A stretch of 64,000 nt of DNA from Euryodendron excelsum (GCA_033060915.1 CM065390.1:18749501-18813500); one strand, 5' to 3'. Numbered from the stretch's first letter, positions 22,720 through 37,900 are shown. Numbers and translations: made by a program. Notes: generated from the letters alone by a model not told the origin.

Positions 22720-22832
22720 TCGCATCTCTCTCTGTCTCTGTCTCTGTCTCTGTCTATCTCTCTCACCACCTGCATCTATATCTCTCTCTCTCTATATAGA
22801 CAACGAGCATTGACAGCGTAGGCGGATGATCG
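22720..22832 (+). promoter_or_regulatory. CT-rich 5' leader of the E2 gene
   Basis: CTCTGTCTCTGTCTCTGTCT, further CT runs and a CTATATAGAC word at 22791 precede the ATG at 22833. CT-rich leaders and Y-patch promoters are typical of constitutively expressed plant housekeeping genes. The transcription start cannot be placed. Confidence 0.5.
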
Positions 22833-22936
22833 ATGGCGCTCTCACGGCTTCGACAGCCGGTGATCTCTCGGGCACCTTCTCTCTTCTTCAAAGCCCGCCT
22901 TCTCTCCTCTACCACCGCCAACAGATCCCCCTCACG

Positions 22937-22967
<31 letters not shown>

Positions 22968-25900
22968 AGCTTCTCGCTCTACATACCTTACGTTTGGGAC
23001 ATTGCGATTGTTCATTTCCTCCATTTATTACCTGGACGATTCCACTTTGCTCTGCTGTAGCTGGTGATTTGTTCTTCGTATATCACATGATGCAGTTTCT
23101 TGTAATTTGATGCATTGTAGTTCATTGTAGCTCTTTTTTGTGATTCATATTGGTGAATTATGATGAATGCATTGCAATTTGATTTAATTAACGTTGGAAT
23201 GATGAGCATGGTCAGAGTTGGTTGTTGGGATTCTTTTATATTTGCCAAAATTAAATATCCAGATCAAATAACTAAGTAACAACCAAAAATATCAAATAAC
23301 TAACTAAAGGGGTGGTATTTTGATGACCTTTAATGTTGCGATGGAATATTGCTTGCAGTTGACTGTACACATGTTGCTGTGTAATGCTCTTTATCAAGAA
23401 TACTAAGTGCTAGAGATTGTACTGGTTTTTGTTGCCTGCAGATAGATAAAATTTGCAAAAAGCTTAGGAACACACACAATTGCTTTCCTGTTAAGAACAA
23501 GAAATGCTAGCAAAACATAGAGGCTAGTAATGGTGTTGGACACATTTTGATCCATAACCTACTTGTGGCCTTGCTGCTTGAATGGTGACCTCTTATTTCT
23601 AGTCATTTTCCTGATGATGGAAATGGATTGTCTTATGGAACACTCATTAGCATGCAGAAATGTGGTTCCTACATTTGACATTTGATTTTAGTGTCAATGA
23701 TTTGATAGCATTCTGATATTAGAAGAATTAGTGGAGTGCGACAAGCGGCAAACCCACAAGTAGGGAATGAAAAAAAAAAAAAATTAGTGGAGTGTAACAA
23801 AATATTCATATCCTTTGTCATATTAGGGACTTCATCCAGTGCACTAGATATTATACTACAAAATTTAATTAATGTCTGGACTACATAAGAACTCATAGTA
23901 TGTTTTGGTAGGAAGGATTGAACAGAGGAGGGAAGGAAAGTAGGTACCTAGAGAAGGGATTGGGATTTCCGTCATTTTTGTTTGGTTAAGTGGAAAGGAA
24001 AGGGGGAAGGAAGAAGTGGTGTTAAAATGTATAACTTTTTTATTAGTATTTTAAAATGTATTACTACTACACGCTTAATGAATAAAATGGTGGTTGTACA
24101 ACACAGAGGGAAAAGAGTAATTTTATGTGGTTTTAAAACCCGCCCAGCTTTCTCTCTCTCTTCTCCCTCTCTCTTCTCTCTCCTTGTTTCCCCAAAAATG
24201 GGTGGACGTGCTATCATTCACCGTGAGGGAAAGCGCATCATTCGTCCTCTCCCTTCCCTCCCCTCCCCTCATCATCCAACTGAACAATGGAAAAACCACT
24301 CCCTTACCCGCCCCCCTTTATTTCCACCCTTTCTTCCACTCAAACAAATAGACGCTTATTATAATACGTGATTTTAGTCGTTGCTAAACTATGTGAAAGA
24401 TCTAATTCTTGTCTAACATAGAAAATCATTGGTTATTTGTAGATATGAGAGTAATTTTTACCTTACTTAGCTCTTAAACAAAAAAAAAAAAAAAAGAGAG
24501 AGAGAGAGAGAGAGAGCAAATTTTACCTCAATATGGGGAAACAGAAAAGGAAAAGGTATCATGGATTTTGGATGTTTTGTTTAGCTTGCCCTTCCCTTGT
24601 AATGATTTTTATTTCGACTATCTAAATGGGTGACACTTTATTGATGTTTTTTTACATGTGTCATGTCGTATTGTTTATAGTAATGTAAAACTAGTTTGTC
24701 AGAAAATTGGTAGAACCTGGATTTCTATATCATGGTTTTAGAGAGCAACAAATTTTCTATGTACCTTGATACGTAATAGTGTTAATTCCCTTGGCTTCCA
24801 TTGGTGGCGTGACTAGAAATTGCATCTATGTTAGCAATTATGAATTGTTATGATTACGTATCTGCCTAGTTATGCGCTAAGTAGCACCGACACTTCTAGT
24901 GAGAGGCTATCTCTATGCTGAGCGCATTCTTGACATTGACACTTCTCGGGCACTCTTAAAAATATCTCCTACCCTCTTGGCCATGCCCTCATTTAAAAGT
25001 GAAACTTCATAATTTTGGACACCTTTAACAATACTTTCAAGACTACCCAAAGTGACCTGTATGGTCAATCTCTTAACACAAATGATGTTTAGCATTCTTT
25101 AGAATGTGACTCACACGCCTTAAATGAATCCTAAAGCATTTCTAAAGAAGACATCATATACATGGCCAACCTAGAGTATGCAATGAACACTTCTAGTAAG
25201 GGAAAAGAACCTAGTAAATAAGGACTTGAGAAAAAATAGAGTAGGAAGAAAGCATGTAGCAATTGTATAAATAATATACATAGAATGTGTGGAGCTTCAT
25301 ACCACACGTTTTGCAATAGTAAATAAGGATGATTGGATGATAATTAATATATTTTTCTTTTATAGCATATGCATAAAGACATAGATTCCTTAATATAGTG
25401 ACGTGTCCATGTTCTACTTTTTTAAGATTTCTCTTATTAGTTGGTCCGTATTGTGTTGTGTCTATGTTTCGTGCCTGTGTCTATGCTAAGGTTATGGGTA
25501 ATTACACTTAACATTATTAACTGTTTCAGGTTATTATGGCCTGCCATAGCATATGAGTTTCATGGATTTCTCAAAAACACTTCTTGCCCTCCTTTGTTTT
25601 CTAAAATTTGCACCTTTTCCTTCATCCTAAAAGTAAATTGTTATATTGATGGGTGGAGAGCCCTGAGAAAGTCACCGGCGGCAGGTAGCTTTATTAGGGG
25701 TAGGAGATTACAGTTTTTGTTTCCAAAATGAAAGATCTATGCTTTCAGCCTAGGTTGTAGATTTCATTAGTTCAAAAACATTTCTTCTTTATTCTATGTA
25801 GGGTACTTCTAATATCCAAGGGCACCATCAATGATATTTGTTACCAGTTAGTTGTACTATTAGATGCACTATAAGTGATGGTTAAGTGACCTAGCAGAAG

Positions 25901-28900
25901 CGAAAATGGAATGAAGATCACCGTTTTTATTTGGAAAACCTTAAAATCCATTAGGGGACCTTCGAATGCACAAGGAACCTTACATTCACAGGGCAAAGAG
26001 ATGAGAAATTACTTAGACTTTATGAAAGATGAATAAAACTACATAAATTCTTAATCGCCTTGGGAGGGTATTTATAAGCCCTATAAAAGTGGGGGATAAC
26101 CCCACATAGTGTTATGTGGTAGATTTGGTTCCAAAGGAGTCGCAGGGCTTTTGAAGGAGTAGAGAATTCGATGCATTGTTTGAAGGGAATTATTTTCCTT
26201 TCCCTTTTTTTATTTATTGGAAGAGTCTTCTTCTTTTTGTCTTTCTTCGTATGTGGTTTTTTGTTTTTTGGAAAAACTATATATTCCTGTGGATAATAGG
26301 CTGAGGGTCTCTATATATGGGGTTTTTTTTTTTGCAGGGTTTCTCCCCCTTTTGAAGGCTTTTTGCTCTTTAATACATTTTACTTATCAAATAAAAAAAA
26401 GGTTGAAAAACAAGTAACAACCTTCTCAAAACACTCCTAATAAATATAGCAACCTACTAGGACCTTAAATTTATTATGAGAAACCTAATTATTTCTAAAA
26501 ATGGAGATAAAGTCCTATTCTTCTCAAAAATAAAATTACTAATAATTTTTGACCCATGCAACATGTCCTACATCACTAAGTAATAACTAATGTCATGAAA
26601 TAAGTAATGAGAATTTTGTTTTTGATAGTTAACATATATAATACAACTTATCGTTAAGAACTATGTTACCTGAAACCCGGATCATTCCAGTACGTGGAAC
26701 GGGAATGGGAACGTGGTATGCCACATGTTTTAAAATAAGATTCGCTAGGGCAGACTTTTATAAAGTGTATTATTAAAATTAAGGTACTTCTAGAAAAATT
26801 TTCTTTAATAATCAGACATTTAATAAAACATAATTTATGTTTTTTCAAATTAATCATCTAAAAACATATTTTAGGAGTATTATAGCCCATTTTTTTTTGC
26901 ATATTGTTATGCCAAAATTTGATTCTTCCGATATTTTGGTTCATTATAATTGATTTTTTTTCCTCCGTTAGGTTACCTTTAAAGAAATAAATAGAAAAAA
27001 GGTTTGGGATCGCTTTGGATCTCTAAATTCACCATTTTGGAACGCTAGAGTACCATGTTTCGGAACGCCATACCAAAAACGCAATTTGCTAGGATAATGG
27101 AGTATTATGGTAACACAGGTTAAGAATAATTGGTAATTACTTCATAAACTGCTAGTACTTTATCAAATTTGTTATTTTCTTATAGTTTAATAGGTAATAT
27201 AAATGGTATATTCTACTTAAAATCACTACAAAATTCAAATGCAATTTGTAAACCTTTTTAGGCTTCACGAATTGATTGAAAACCATTAAAAACATTTAAA
27301 CTTGACCAACTTAGCTAAAACGTGTATTTCAATGAGCTTTTATGGTTAAAAATTCATAGTTTAGCTAATGAAGTCTTGCTAGCCCTTATCTTCTTTGACA
27401 GATTAAACATAGGATGGCAATATATAACCATTAACATGAAAGTCAACATATCAAAGAGACAAATATTAACATTTGACCAGGTCTTTGAGACAAGCCATCA
27501 CCAGTAAACATATCTTCATTACTGTTACAAAGCCAAAGCATGTAATGAAGCCCTTGGTGGACTTCACCACTAAAAATCCATTGGCAGTCAGGTGGCCTAA
27601 TCTTATAAACAAAGCAATCCAACTTGGTCATCTGGACCTATCAATCTGGCCCAAAACACATAATGAAGTCCTTAAACAAAAGCAGAATCTGGCAGTCCAC
27701 TTTACAGCCTGAAACCCAATTTACCAATATACCATTAGTTCTTTAAACATAAGAGAACATAGAAATGATAGCACTGGGAGCCAACTGTCATATGGAAACA
27801 TAAAGTAGCCTAAAATTGACTCAAATTATACTATTTGAAGAGGTTCAAATTGGCCTCTGTACTGGCATCCAATTACCTATGGTATGGTTGATTCAACTGT
27901 GCAGGCAGGTCCTGTTTCCAAAACATGGCTTCTATGGTTGTTAGTTCCTAGGAGGCCAGCTGGTTGTAGAAGGATGACTTGCCATGAAGCTTGACTAATA
28001 CTTGTTTGCCTGGAGGTAGCTGAGTCTATTTTTCTGTGTTTAAAGTCATGCAACCAGGGAGTTAACTTGCACGTTATTTAGACAGGGAAAGAATCTGGAT
28101 TCTAGACTAAGAGGCTGGAATGCCCAGAGAGCAGCTGTGATTCCATTATTTTCTTGGTTGTGCGTAATTTATATTCATTTGTGTAGAGCTGCATATTTCT
28201 GTTTACATCCTTGCTGATTGTGAACTTTTTGCTGCAGCATTTTTAGTTTGCAACAATCTTTTGTTGATGCCGACAGTACACTGTTAAGGTTCGCATCTGT
28301 AGCCTTATCAATTTTTTTCCCACAAGACATGGTCTCAATGACCTATTTATCTGGCTTATATTTGCATATGAATACTGTTTGTCCTAATGTTCATGTTCTC
28401 TAATTCAGCAACTGAAGACCAGGTATTTATTTATGAGCTAGAGGCCCAACTTTTATTTTGGTTATTATTTGGGTACAACTTGGTTTAAGTTGCTCATGTC
28501 GACATCAAAACTAAATAGAGCTAGAGAATCAATTTGTATAGCAGCTTGACAGACGTATCACACTTGCACATTCAACCAACCCAATCTGGCTTGGAACCTT
28601 TAAAACCACTGGTTCATCTCAAACCCAACCATGTTCTAGTGGTTGTTGTCTGCTTGCTCTTTAAACATGGTTATGTTAAGTTACGGCCTATTTTCTTAGT
28701 GTTACCAAAAAACGGTAATACCCTAGCAATTTTCATTTGGGAATGCTCGTTCCAAAACATGGTACACTTTCGTTCTAAAACAGTGTATTTAACGATCTAC
28801 AGCGATCCCCACTTTTTTCCCTTAATAGATTTCCTTAGGAGAAAGAAATCAAATATAATGAACTAAAATCTAGAGAATGGAGTTTTGGCAAAGCAAATGG

Positions 28901-31900
28901 GTCATAATGCTTCTAAAAATGTATCTGTACAATGATTAATTTGAAGAATTAAAAATTATATTCTATTAGATGTCTATTTATTAAAAGAAAATTGCTCTCA
29001 CATTTAGAAGTACCTTGAATTCTAACAGCATGATCTATACAAGCCTACCACTGTCATACTACATTTTAGAGCATGTGGCATATCACGTTCTTGGTACCGG
29101 AACAATGTGCGTTCCAGGTAACTTAGGTTTTGCTGTCCCAAATATGTGAATTAGGCTGTTTTAGACCTGTCTGGCTGTAAAAAAATAAGATAACTCAAAA
29201 CTCTATAAATCTTACTTTTTTTATGAAGTTAAATTTGGTCTTCTTTTTTTTTTTTCCCTCTCGGACATAGAGTTCTGTATTAAAAAAATTAGGAGATTCA
29301 ATATTAATTTTGTTTCACATATAGACAAACTTGAATTAGCTTTTTTGCATATTTACAAATTTTGAAGTAGTAATTCAAAATGGAGCAATTCGTGAAATAA
29401 GGCTATTTGCCCAAACGAGTCCTGAGTGGTCATGGAAATTTCTAATTCAACATATAGGACCTTAAATCAGTCCATATTTTATCTTTCTAGTACCAACACA
29501 ATGTTAGAAAGCTAAATCCAAGTCAAATTGAGGTCGTTATGCTAGGACAGATCCTTTAGTGCTGATTCAGGCCTTCTGAACGTTACAACCCTCACAGCGC
29601 CAGAAAGATGAATACAGTAATCATGTCAGGTTGGGTTGTTTGCTCAGTCAATAGTTTGAACCAACCCAACATGCTAATCTTTGGTTTCCCCTTGCAATTC
29701 ACTGATGATGAAGTTTATCAGGCCTGCGCCTTCCTCAACGTTCACTGGAGTTCATGGTAGTTCTTCTAAGCTGAAGGTTAGTCTTTAAGATAAAGTGGTA
29801 TTTGTGCTTTCTTAGCACATCTGTTTCTTAATGATAATTGTGATTGTGCAGTTGACCAGCATCAGATATTTCTCATCTGAAGGTACAAATTCTGCTATGA
29901 TATTTTTATCTCTTGTTATATCGACATGTATCTTGTGAATATGAGCTTGATTAGTTTTGTCTCTTGTTCCTATTATTTGAGAGTTTCTTTTCAGCTGTTC
30001 ACCTTTAAGAAGTTGGTTTGGTGACATTGGAATTTAGCGAGGTATTTATGATCATGTATAACAGTGTAACATACCAGGGAACTGAGAAGGGTCCCACTCG
30101 CATAGTTAGGACAGCCTGGCCTGTACCAAGAAAAATAAATAAGGAATATGAATTCCATGTTTCAAAGTGGAATAAAAATTACTAGCCTATATATATATAT
30201 ATATGGGTTGTAGTCTATAAATTGAGGAGGGTGCATATTAGACCAGCTGGACCAGCTCTAACTTCTCCTAAAACTGTGTTGGACTAAACTATTTGAACTC
30301 TTGACTCTGTATTTCCAGCAATACATATGAACTTTGAAGTGACTCTGTATTTGAGTTCCACTTCCATCCCAAAGTTCACCCAAACTGTTGGCCTAAGCTG
30401 TGTGAGCGCCCCCCCTCCCCTCCTCTCCTCTAATTTGTGGAGACAAAAAATCCTGTTGCAATGTACATGACAGGAGTCCTATCTAAGTTACAATCTGATA
30501 TTGCTATATTTTGTCAATTTTTTGTTACTCTTTCAAGTTTTACTTGTTTTCAAAACAACTCATGCATGTTACATGTTAGAGTGCTAGTTGTTTGTTGGAT
30601 TGGACACATTGCATGTTACAGAGTTAGTTGTTAGCTTAGACCAAAGTATATGATTCAGTTTAGGGTATCAGGTAGGATAAAGTGTTATCCTATTTTGGGT
30701 TTCATCTGGTTACAGGCTTTTAAGATCCACGACCATATTGCCACTTTCAAATCCAGTTGCCCATGTTTCAAAGATTGGCTGAGAATGCCAAAAATTGAAC
30801 TACGACGTGAATTACTAGAGTATGTGTTTTGCTGGCATGCATATTCACACATATATACAAAAACAGTGAGGCATTTTTCCCATGTTGTTATTCATCTGTT
30901 ACAATTGATATAACTCGCAGTTCTTATGCTGATCAAATTTTGTGACTGCAGAGACTCCTTTGCATACGGTCATTGGAATGCCAGCTTTGTCACCAACAAT
31001 GGTAAAATTTATGAGGAAGGAAGTAATCATGAAACATTTAAGATATTGTTTCTCTTGTCAGAGTTCTTCCTTCTTTTGGAGTGAATATCCTTGAGGCTCA
31101 TCTTATTTCTGCGCAGAGTCAAGGTAACATTGCAAAATGGAGGAAAAAAGAAGGAGATAAGGTCAGCTTCACAAAAAGATTGATGTTCTATTAGTCTCAG
31201 GGTCAGTCATTTTTAGATTTGATATAATTCAAAAGATAGTTGGAGAAAATGAAGCCTTTCCTCTTGAAAAAGCAGAGGCCATTTTGTTGATTATTTAGCC
31301 AGTCTTGTTCTCTTGACTATTGATTTAATCTAACAGATAGATGTGGGTGATGTGATATGTGAAATAGAGACGGACAAAGCTACCCTTGAGTTTGAATGTC
31401 TCGAAGAGGGGTAATTCTATCTTTTCTTGCTGATGTTATATATTGGACAGCACGTAATATTGGTATGAAAGTTCTATGGTAGTCTTTGGAGTGACATCTT
31501 GTCCTGCATGTCCCTTTCCTCAGAAATTTTCTTGACATTGAAAAAGGCAGTGTTTGCTTTGAATATTTTCTGCCAGAATTGTTTTCCCCATTATTTTATT
31601 TGTCTCTGCATGCAGACATTACCATTTGATGGGTGTGTAATTTTGTGCTTTTGTGTTCCTTTTTCGTTGAGCAATTCTGTTCTGATGCATCACATGTTTC
31701 CATGCAATTACAATACTTTTGTTGAAAAAGAGCATTTAGTGCCATTTTGAATCTTAATTTTATTGTGTTAAATTTAATTTGTTAGTGCATATAAAACTAT
31801 CTTTTTGAGTTGGGCACATTTTCTTTTATCTTTGGCATGGTGTTTGGGTGGAATGTTATCTGCAGTTATCTAGCAAAGATATTGGTTCCTGAAGGTTCAA

Positions 31901-34900
31901 AAGATGTGCCAGTGGGACAACCTATTGCAATTATGGTAAATTATGACAATCCTCAAACCTTTATCTTTTTTTATATTTTCTTTTGAATTGGTCTCCTTTC
32001 ATTTGGAAACTATTTTATTTGACTTTCATGGGATTGAGTGTGTATTTAAAAGTGATCTTGATGTCATGTATTTTGTTACTTTGTAGTTTATTTAGCTTTA
32101 TTGAGTTATTTTTTTTTACTTTCTTTTCTTTTTAATGCTTTCTGAATAATTGTCTTTGGAGGAAAAACCTTTCAGCATATCTCGTACTTATTAAAACTAT
32201 CTTCTTGTTTTACTTATCAAAAAAGAGAAAAAAAAGAAGCCGTCTTCTTGTTTTACATTGAAAGCATTGTGTTACCGTGCTTTAAACTACTATTCTATGC
32301 TTCCTGGTAATTGCTGTTGGAGCATTAACTCTTCAGTGTTGCAAATGCTAACATGTTTTTTTTTTTTTAAAAGTAAAAGTAATTATTTAGCCAAACACCA
32401 AAAAGGGGTGTCGCCTTGGTACACAAGAAGTATACCCCAAAACACTAACAACACCCTTCAAATAAAATCTATCAAAGTGAAAATTGACTCACAAAACTTC
32501 CTGGATAGCCAAAAAGCAAAAATATGCAATAAAGATGCCTCAAGCATGTGAATTGGTAAAACAGAATCCTCAAAAGTTTTTCTATTCCGTTCTTTCCAAA
32601 TGCACCACATAGCACACAAGTGAGCCACTTTGCACGCCTTCTTTCTAGAACAATCCTTGCATCCTAAAGGCCAAGAGTAACATAAAGCAACAGCTGAATA
32701 ACCCAAGAGATACCAAACACTGAGAATAACATGCTCCAAAGATGCCATGCCACACAAATGCTGACATGTTGTGGTTCACAAGGTTGACAATGCGGATGAT
32801 ATCCAAAATATCCCTGCTGCTGTCACTGGTGATACAGAGGTCAAAGAGGAAAAATCAACACTGCAAAATGACTTCAGAGAACCAAAAACAAGTTCTATTA
32901 AGATCAGCGCCTCTGAACTTCCTCCTCATATTGTTCTTGAGATGCCCGCATTATCCCCCACAATGGTAACAAAGTTTGTACATGATTTGTTTTGGAGTTT
33001 TTGGTTAGTAAATTATGCCAAACTTCTTTATCTGTAATTGGAGCTTAAGATTGCTATTTCTTCTTTCCCATGCAGAGCCAGGGTAACATTGCTAAGTGGA
33101 GGAAAAAAGAAGGTGATAAGGTTAGTTATGTTTGATGTAAGGTTGTTGAATCTGCAATTGAGCTATTTCCTCCCTCTGATTAGGTGAATACTAATTCATT
33201 GCATCTGTGTTCCTTGGTCTCTTGATCATTTGCTTTATCTAACAGATAGAAGTTGGCGACGTATTATGTGAGATAGAGACTGACAAAGCAACCGTTGAAT
33301 TCGAAAGTCTTGAAGAGGGGTAACATTCTTTCCTATAATCAAGTTTACTCATTAGAGAGCACATGTTATTTGCTGATGCTAAATAGAATAGTGCTGCGTA
33401 ACCAGATTTCTTCTTATTCTTGATCAATGTTGTAATAGTTAATTTTTAGGGTTAAATACACTTGCCACCTTTGCACTTTCACCAGAATTCCACTTCGGTC
33501 CTTGTATTTTTTATTGTAACAGTCAACCCCTTACACTTTCGGTCAAGCAGCAATGTCACTTTTCCGTTAAATATTGTTTCTTAAATAGATGGAAATTGCC
33601 CTTTTAAGGGTAAAAAAGATATTTTACTCCCCTTTCTACCCCAAAAAGGAAAAAGAATTAATTAATAAATCTAATAATTTTATGCACCAATCCATTGTTG
33701 CCCTGTGGCATATGAAATCCTACCACATCACATGAGATAATTCTCTCCTTTTCTCTTTCCCATCACTCTCTCTCTCTCTCAACTTCTCTTTGCCTTAACT
33801 TATCTGCAACTCTCTCTCTCTCCGGCGCCAACAACACCTTCCAACCTTCTCCCAACCCCTTTCCCCATTCAAGCCACCACCAACCAACCCCTCTTCCCCC
33901 ACCCGTCACACCCCATCCCTCTCCCCCACCACACTGGCTGTTGCCCAACCCTTTTCCTACATTGGTTAATTGTTACTTGATATTTAAGATAGAGAGAAGG
34001 AGAGAGGTAACAAAGGGTTTAGGGTTTGAAGACAAAGAGCGGTTAAAGAGAGAGATGAGATGAATTACTCCATCCCCGGTTGAGAGAGAGATATGAGATT
34101 TGGGTGTTGGTTTTTGAAAAGTTGATATGCCATGTGGCAATAAAGGATTGGGTCATTATAATCACAAACTTATTAATTATTTCAATTTTTTGTTTGATAG
34201 AAAGAGGAGTAAAATACCTTTTTTGCCCTAAAAGGGGCAATTTTCGTCTGTTTAAGAAACAATATTTAACGAAAGGGTGAGATTGCTGCCTCACCGAAAG
34301 TGCAAGGGATTGATTGTTGCAATTAAAAATATAGGGACCGAAGTGGGAGTCTGGTGAAAGTGCAAGGGTGCCAAGTGTATTCAACCCTAATTTTTATGTA
34401 ATTAATGCCCATAACAAGTAGTGTTTGAAGCCATTACAAGGTCTCCAGAACAGTTATCTTAGTAACATTCAAATGCATATATGATTATGACCTTTATGTC
34501 AATAAACATTCATAGTGTGTTTGACATTGGAAAAAGAAAAAGGCCACTCTCAGCCCTTCCTTTTACATGGTATTATTACATCACTGAGAACCAATATTCT
34601 ATATATGGTATTTCATTGGCAGATGGCTTTTGGTTTGTACAGGATTTTATATTCCCTTCCCTTGTGGCTTTGTTCAAAACTTCTGTCTATAAATCTAATA
34701 TGAAGCCTGTTTCTGTGAACTTTTTGTGATGGTTAATCTGATGTGGAAATAAATAGAACTGTGATGGACATTGCAGTTTTGAACTGCGCATTGTATACAG
34801 ATTACATTTTTGGTGGGCTGATGGCTACAGGTTTCTTGCTAAGATACTGGCACCTGAAGGTTCGAAAGATGTCACCGTGGGACAACCGATTGCAGTAACT

Positions 34901-37900
34901 GTGAGTTTTTATAATTCCTGAATATTTTATTACTTGCTTTTATTCTTTTCATGAACTACAAGGTGTATTTTTTGCAGACTAATTCAAGCTACGAGGACCA
35001 TCTATAGTTTTTTTTTTATCAAGCTTTTTTAGTTTACTGAACTGTCTACTTCATTTTATCTATAATTCTATATATCATCTTCTAATGTTGTAGGCCACTG
35101 TAGGCATACGGGAATACTAATGCTACCTGTTTTGCAAGGTTGAGGATCAAAATGATATTGAAACTGTAAAGACTTCCGTTAGTGGTGGGTCGGAGGTCAA
35201 AGAGGAAAAGCCAACCCACGAAGATACTAGAAGTGAAGCAAGAGTGCAGAAAACAAGTTTTAATAGGATTAGTCCATCAGCAAAGCTGCTAATTATAGAA
35301 CATGGACTGGATGCATCATCCATAACGGCATCAGGTCCTCGTGGTACTCTGTTAAAAGGAGATATTTTAGCAGCAATAAAGTCAGGAAAAGGATCTCAAA
35401 AAACTTCATTGAAGGACAAGATATCTCAGTCACCTCAAATTCATCCACAAACCTCTCGCCCAGCATCACCTCAATCAAAATCACACTTAAAACAACCAGA
35501 TTTATATGAAGACTTGCCAAATAGTCAAATTCGCAAGGTACCTTCAATTAAATAATAAACTATGTTGCATGGTTCTTACAGTTCAGGAATGCATCTTACA
35601 TTTATTTTGTTCATTATCCATCAGGTTTGACTATTTTGCATACAGAAATCCTGTTTACATGAATAGTGCCCTTCTATTTGCTTGTTTATGCCTCAAGTTG
35701 AATTGATTCATTAACAAAACAGAAGTGAAAGTGCCTTTTAAGACAGTTATTTGGCCAACCATACATTCACACAAAATGTTGTGCAGTCAATTAACAGGTT
35801 GATAAGGTTAAGATGCGGATGTTGAGATGCTGAGTGGCAAGAAAATTTTGGATGGAATAAAAGGGTAAAGGCATCTTTGAGAAGTTATAGTTTCTAAAAA
35901 TGGAGGACAAGCGGAGGATTGTTGGATACGCTGGTCATGTGAATGAAGATTGGAGGAGTAGGTGGTTTAAGTTAAATGCAGTTCAAAGACATGGCCATGA
36001 ATTGAGCATAATCAGTGTTATCAGAAAGAGAATTTTATTTGAATAACAAATGTATGATAGCAAAAAGGCAATTCACGTCGATGGGTTGGGTATTTGGACT
36101 AAACTTTTGTCAACTTAGGTTTGCACGGGTTACAGTACACATGTTATTTGTGGGTGTGTTTTGGTGCAGGTCAGTTTAAGCCCTTGATCTGAGAACAATC
36201 AGTACGAGCAGAGTTGAACTATCTCCCTCTTATCGTTGGAATAAAACGTTGTTCTAATGATTATGTCTGAATTGGTGCTTCAGTTTTCTATGTAGCCTTA
36301 AACCTCATCAACAAATTTTCAAATTAAAAGACGGTCCAATCACACACCTTATTACTATACCTTGTCATGTTGCCGTCAATGTGGGTAAGTTGCACATTAC
36401 GCACCACTAGAACAAGCATAGGTAAATAGGCCAAAATACCTAAGTTCATATCTTACAGAAATGACCATGTATGTAAGATGATTGTGCAACTAATATGAAC
36501 ACTTAATTGTTCATCTTAGCATGATTCATGAGCTCACTTTACTATTCAAGTTTGGGTTTGTACACACACTTATATAAGCTTTTCAAACTTGAATAATACT
36601 TCGAAAGATAATAATAAAAACTCTACACAATAAGAAATTGTGTGTTCAAACGGGACCTTAAACTTCAATTTGATGTATATGATCAACCAATGAATGATAT
36701 AACAAATCCCTAGGTTAAGTTTGTGATAGGAATATGGAGATCTTTGTTTCCTTTAAAAATATCACATTTCCTTTTAGTAAATCAATTGAATTTTTTGTTG
36801 AGTCACTTTTGTTTTTATTATTACTCCTACGATTGACATTATTTTTTTTTCTTAATCTGGACTAAAGAACTTCATGATGGAAATAAAAAGCTTAAAGGAT
36901 GTGGAATTTTTTAAGAAACGAAAATGAAAAAGTGAAAGTTATATAGGATGGAATGAAAGAACAAACAAAAGCAAAAACAAACTCAACTACTCTTTGAGCA
37001 TTTGTGAAATAAATTCCATAAGGATAGTCCTTAAGGAACTTTCATTTGTAGCCAGTTGCATTCCACATTTATATCGTACACAAATAAGTGTTGAAAAGTT
37101 GACATACATAGTTAGAATGAGACTGTTTATCCTTTTTACTTCCTTTGGGTAGAAGTCCTGCACAATTTTTGCTGAAGTGTGCATCAAAGTTGTTTTTGCT
37201 TCTTTATATTCTAGTTCTTTCTTTGTGAAAAGTTGACATAAATAGTTTTCTGGTGCTCCATTGCTCTTATGATACTCTTAAATATGCTTGATCAATGTTT
37301 ATCATCCACTAACATTCATGTTGTCATCCTGAATGTTAAACGTTCAATAACACTACCAATTAAAATCGGTGTATTTTCTTTTAGGCATCCATTTGATGGT
37401 GCTCAGGGTAGAATATTCCAGTTTACTTTACACTTATTTGCAATACTGTTTCTAAGCACTCATCTGATTTTTTTGTTTGCAAGGATTCAGCATTTAGTTT
37501 GAAGTTTTTAATGAATATCAGTCAGTCAGCTGGTAATTGATTGGTGTTTCCAATTGCATGCATGAAGGCCTCATTGTGGAATCCTCTTGTCAGTCAATTG
37601 TGTTGTTCAGTGGTGATGTAAGTCATATATTGTTTTGCAGGTGATAGCTAAGCGGTTGTTGGAATCAAAACAAAATACACCTCATTTATATTTGTCCTCA
37701 GGTTTTGAACCTCCATATACTATTCAGTTTGTTGCTATTAATCAGTTTATGGTCTGAAATACTTTATGGTTTCTATCAGACGTTATATTGGATCCTCTTC
37801 TATCTTTTAGAAAGGAGGTCAAAGGTATGGAATTTGAACTTCCACCTGTCACTTGTTGGTTGTCTGTAACTTTGTGGATTCATCCATTCAAGTTTGCTTA

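Noticed and set aside
23972..24371. Overlapping ORFs in E2 intron 1
   Set aside because: Purine/pyrimidine-rich MITE-like DNA, with open frames on both strands and no splice or domain support.
32458..32757. Minus-strand 99-residue ORF as a separate gene
   Set aside because: It is the C-terminal scrap of LINE ORF2 within an insertion flanked by a target duplication.
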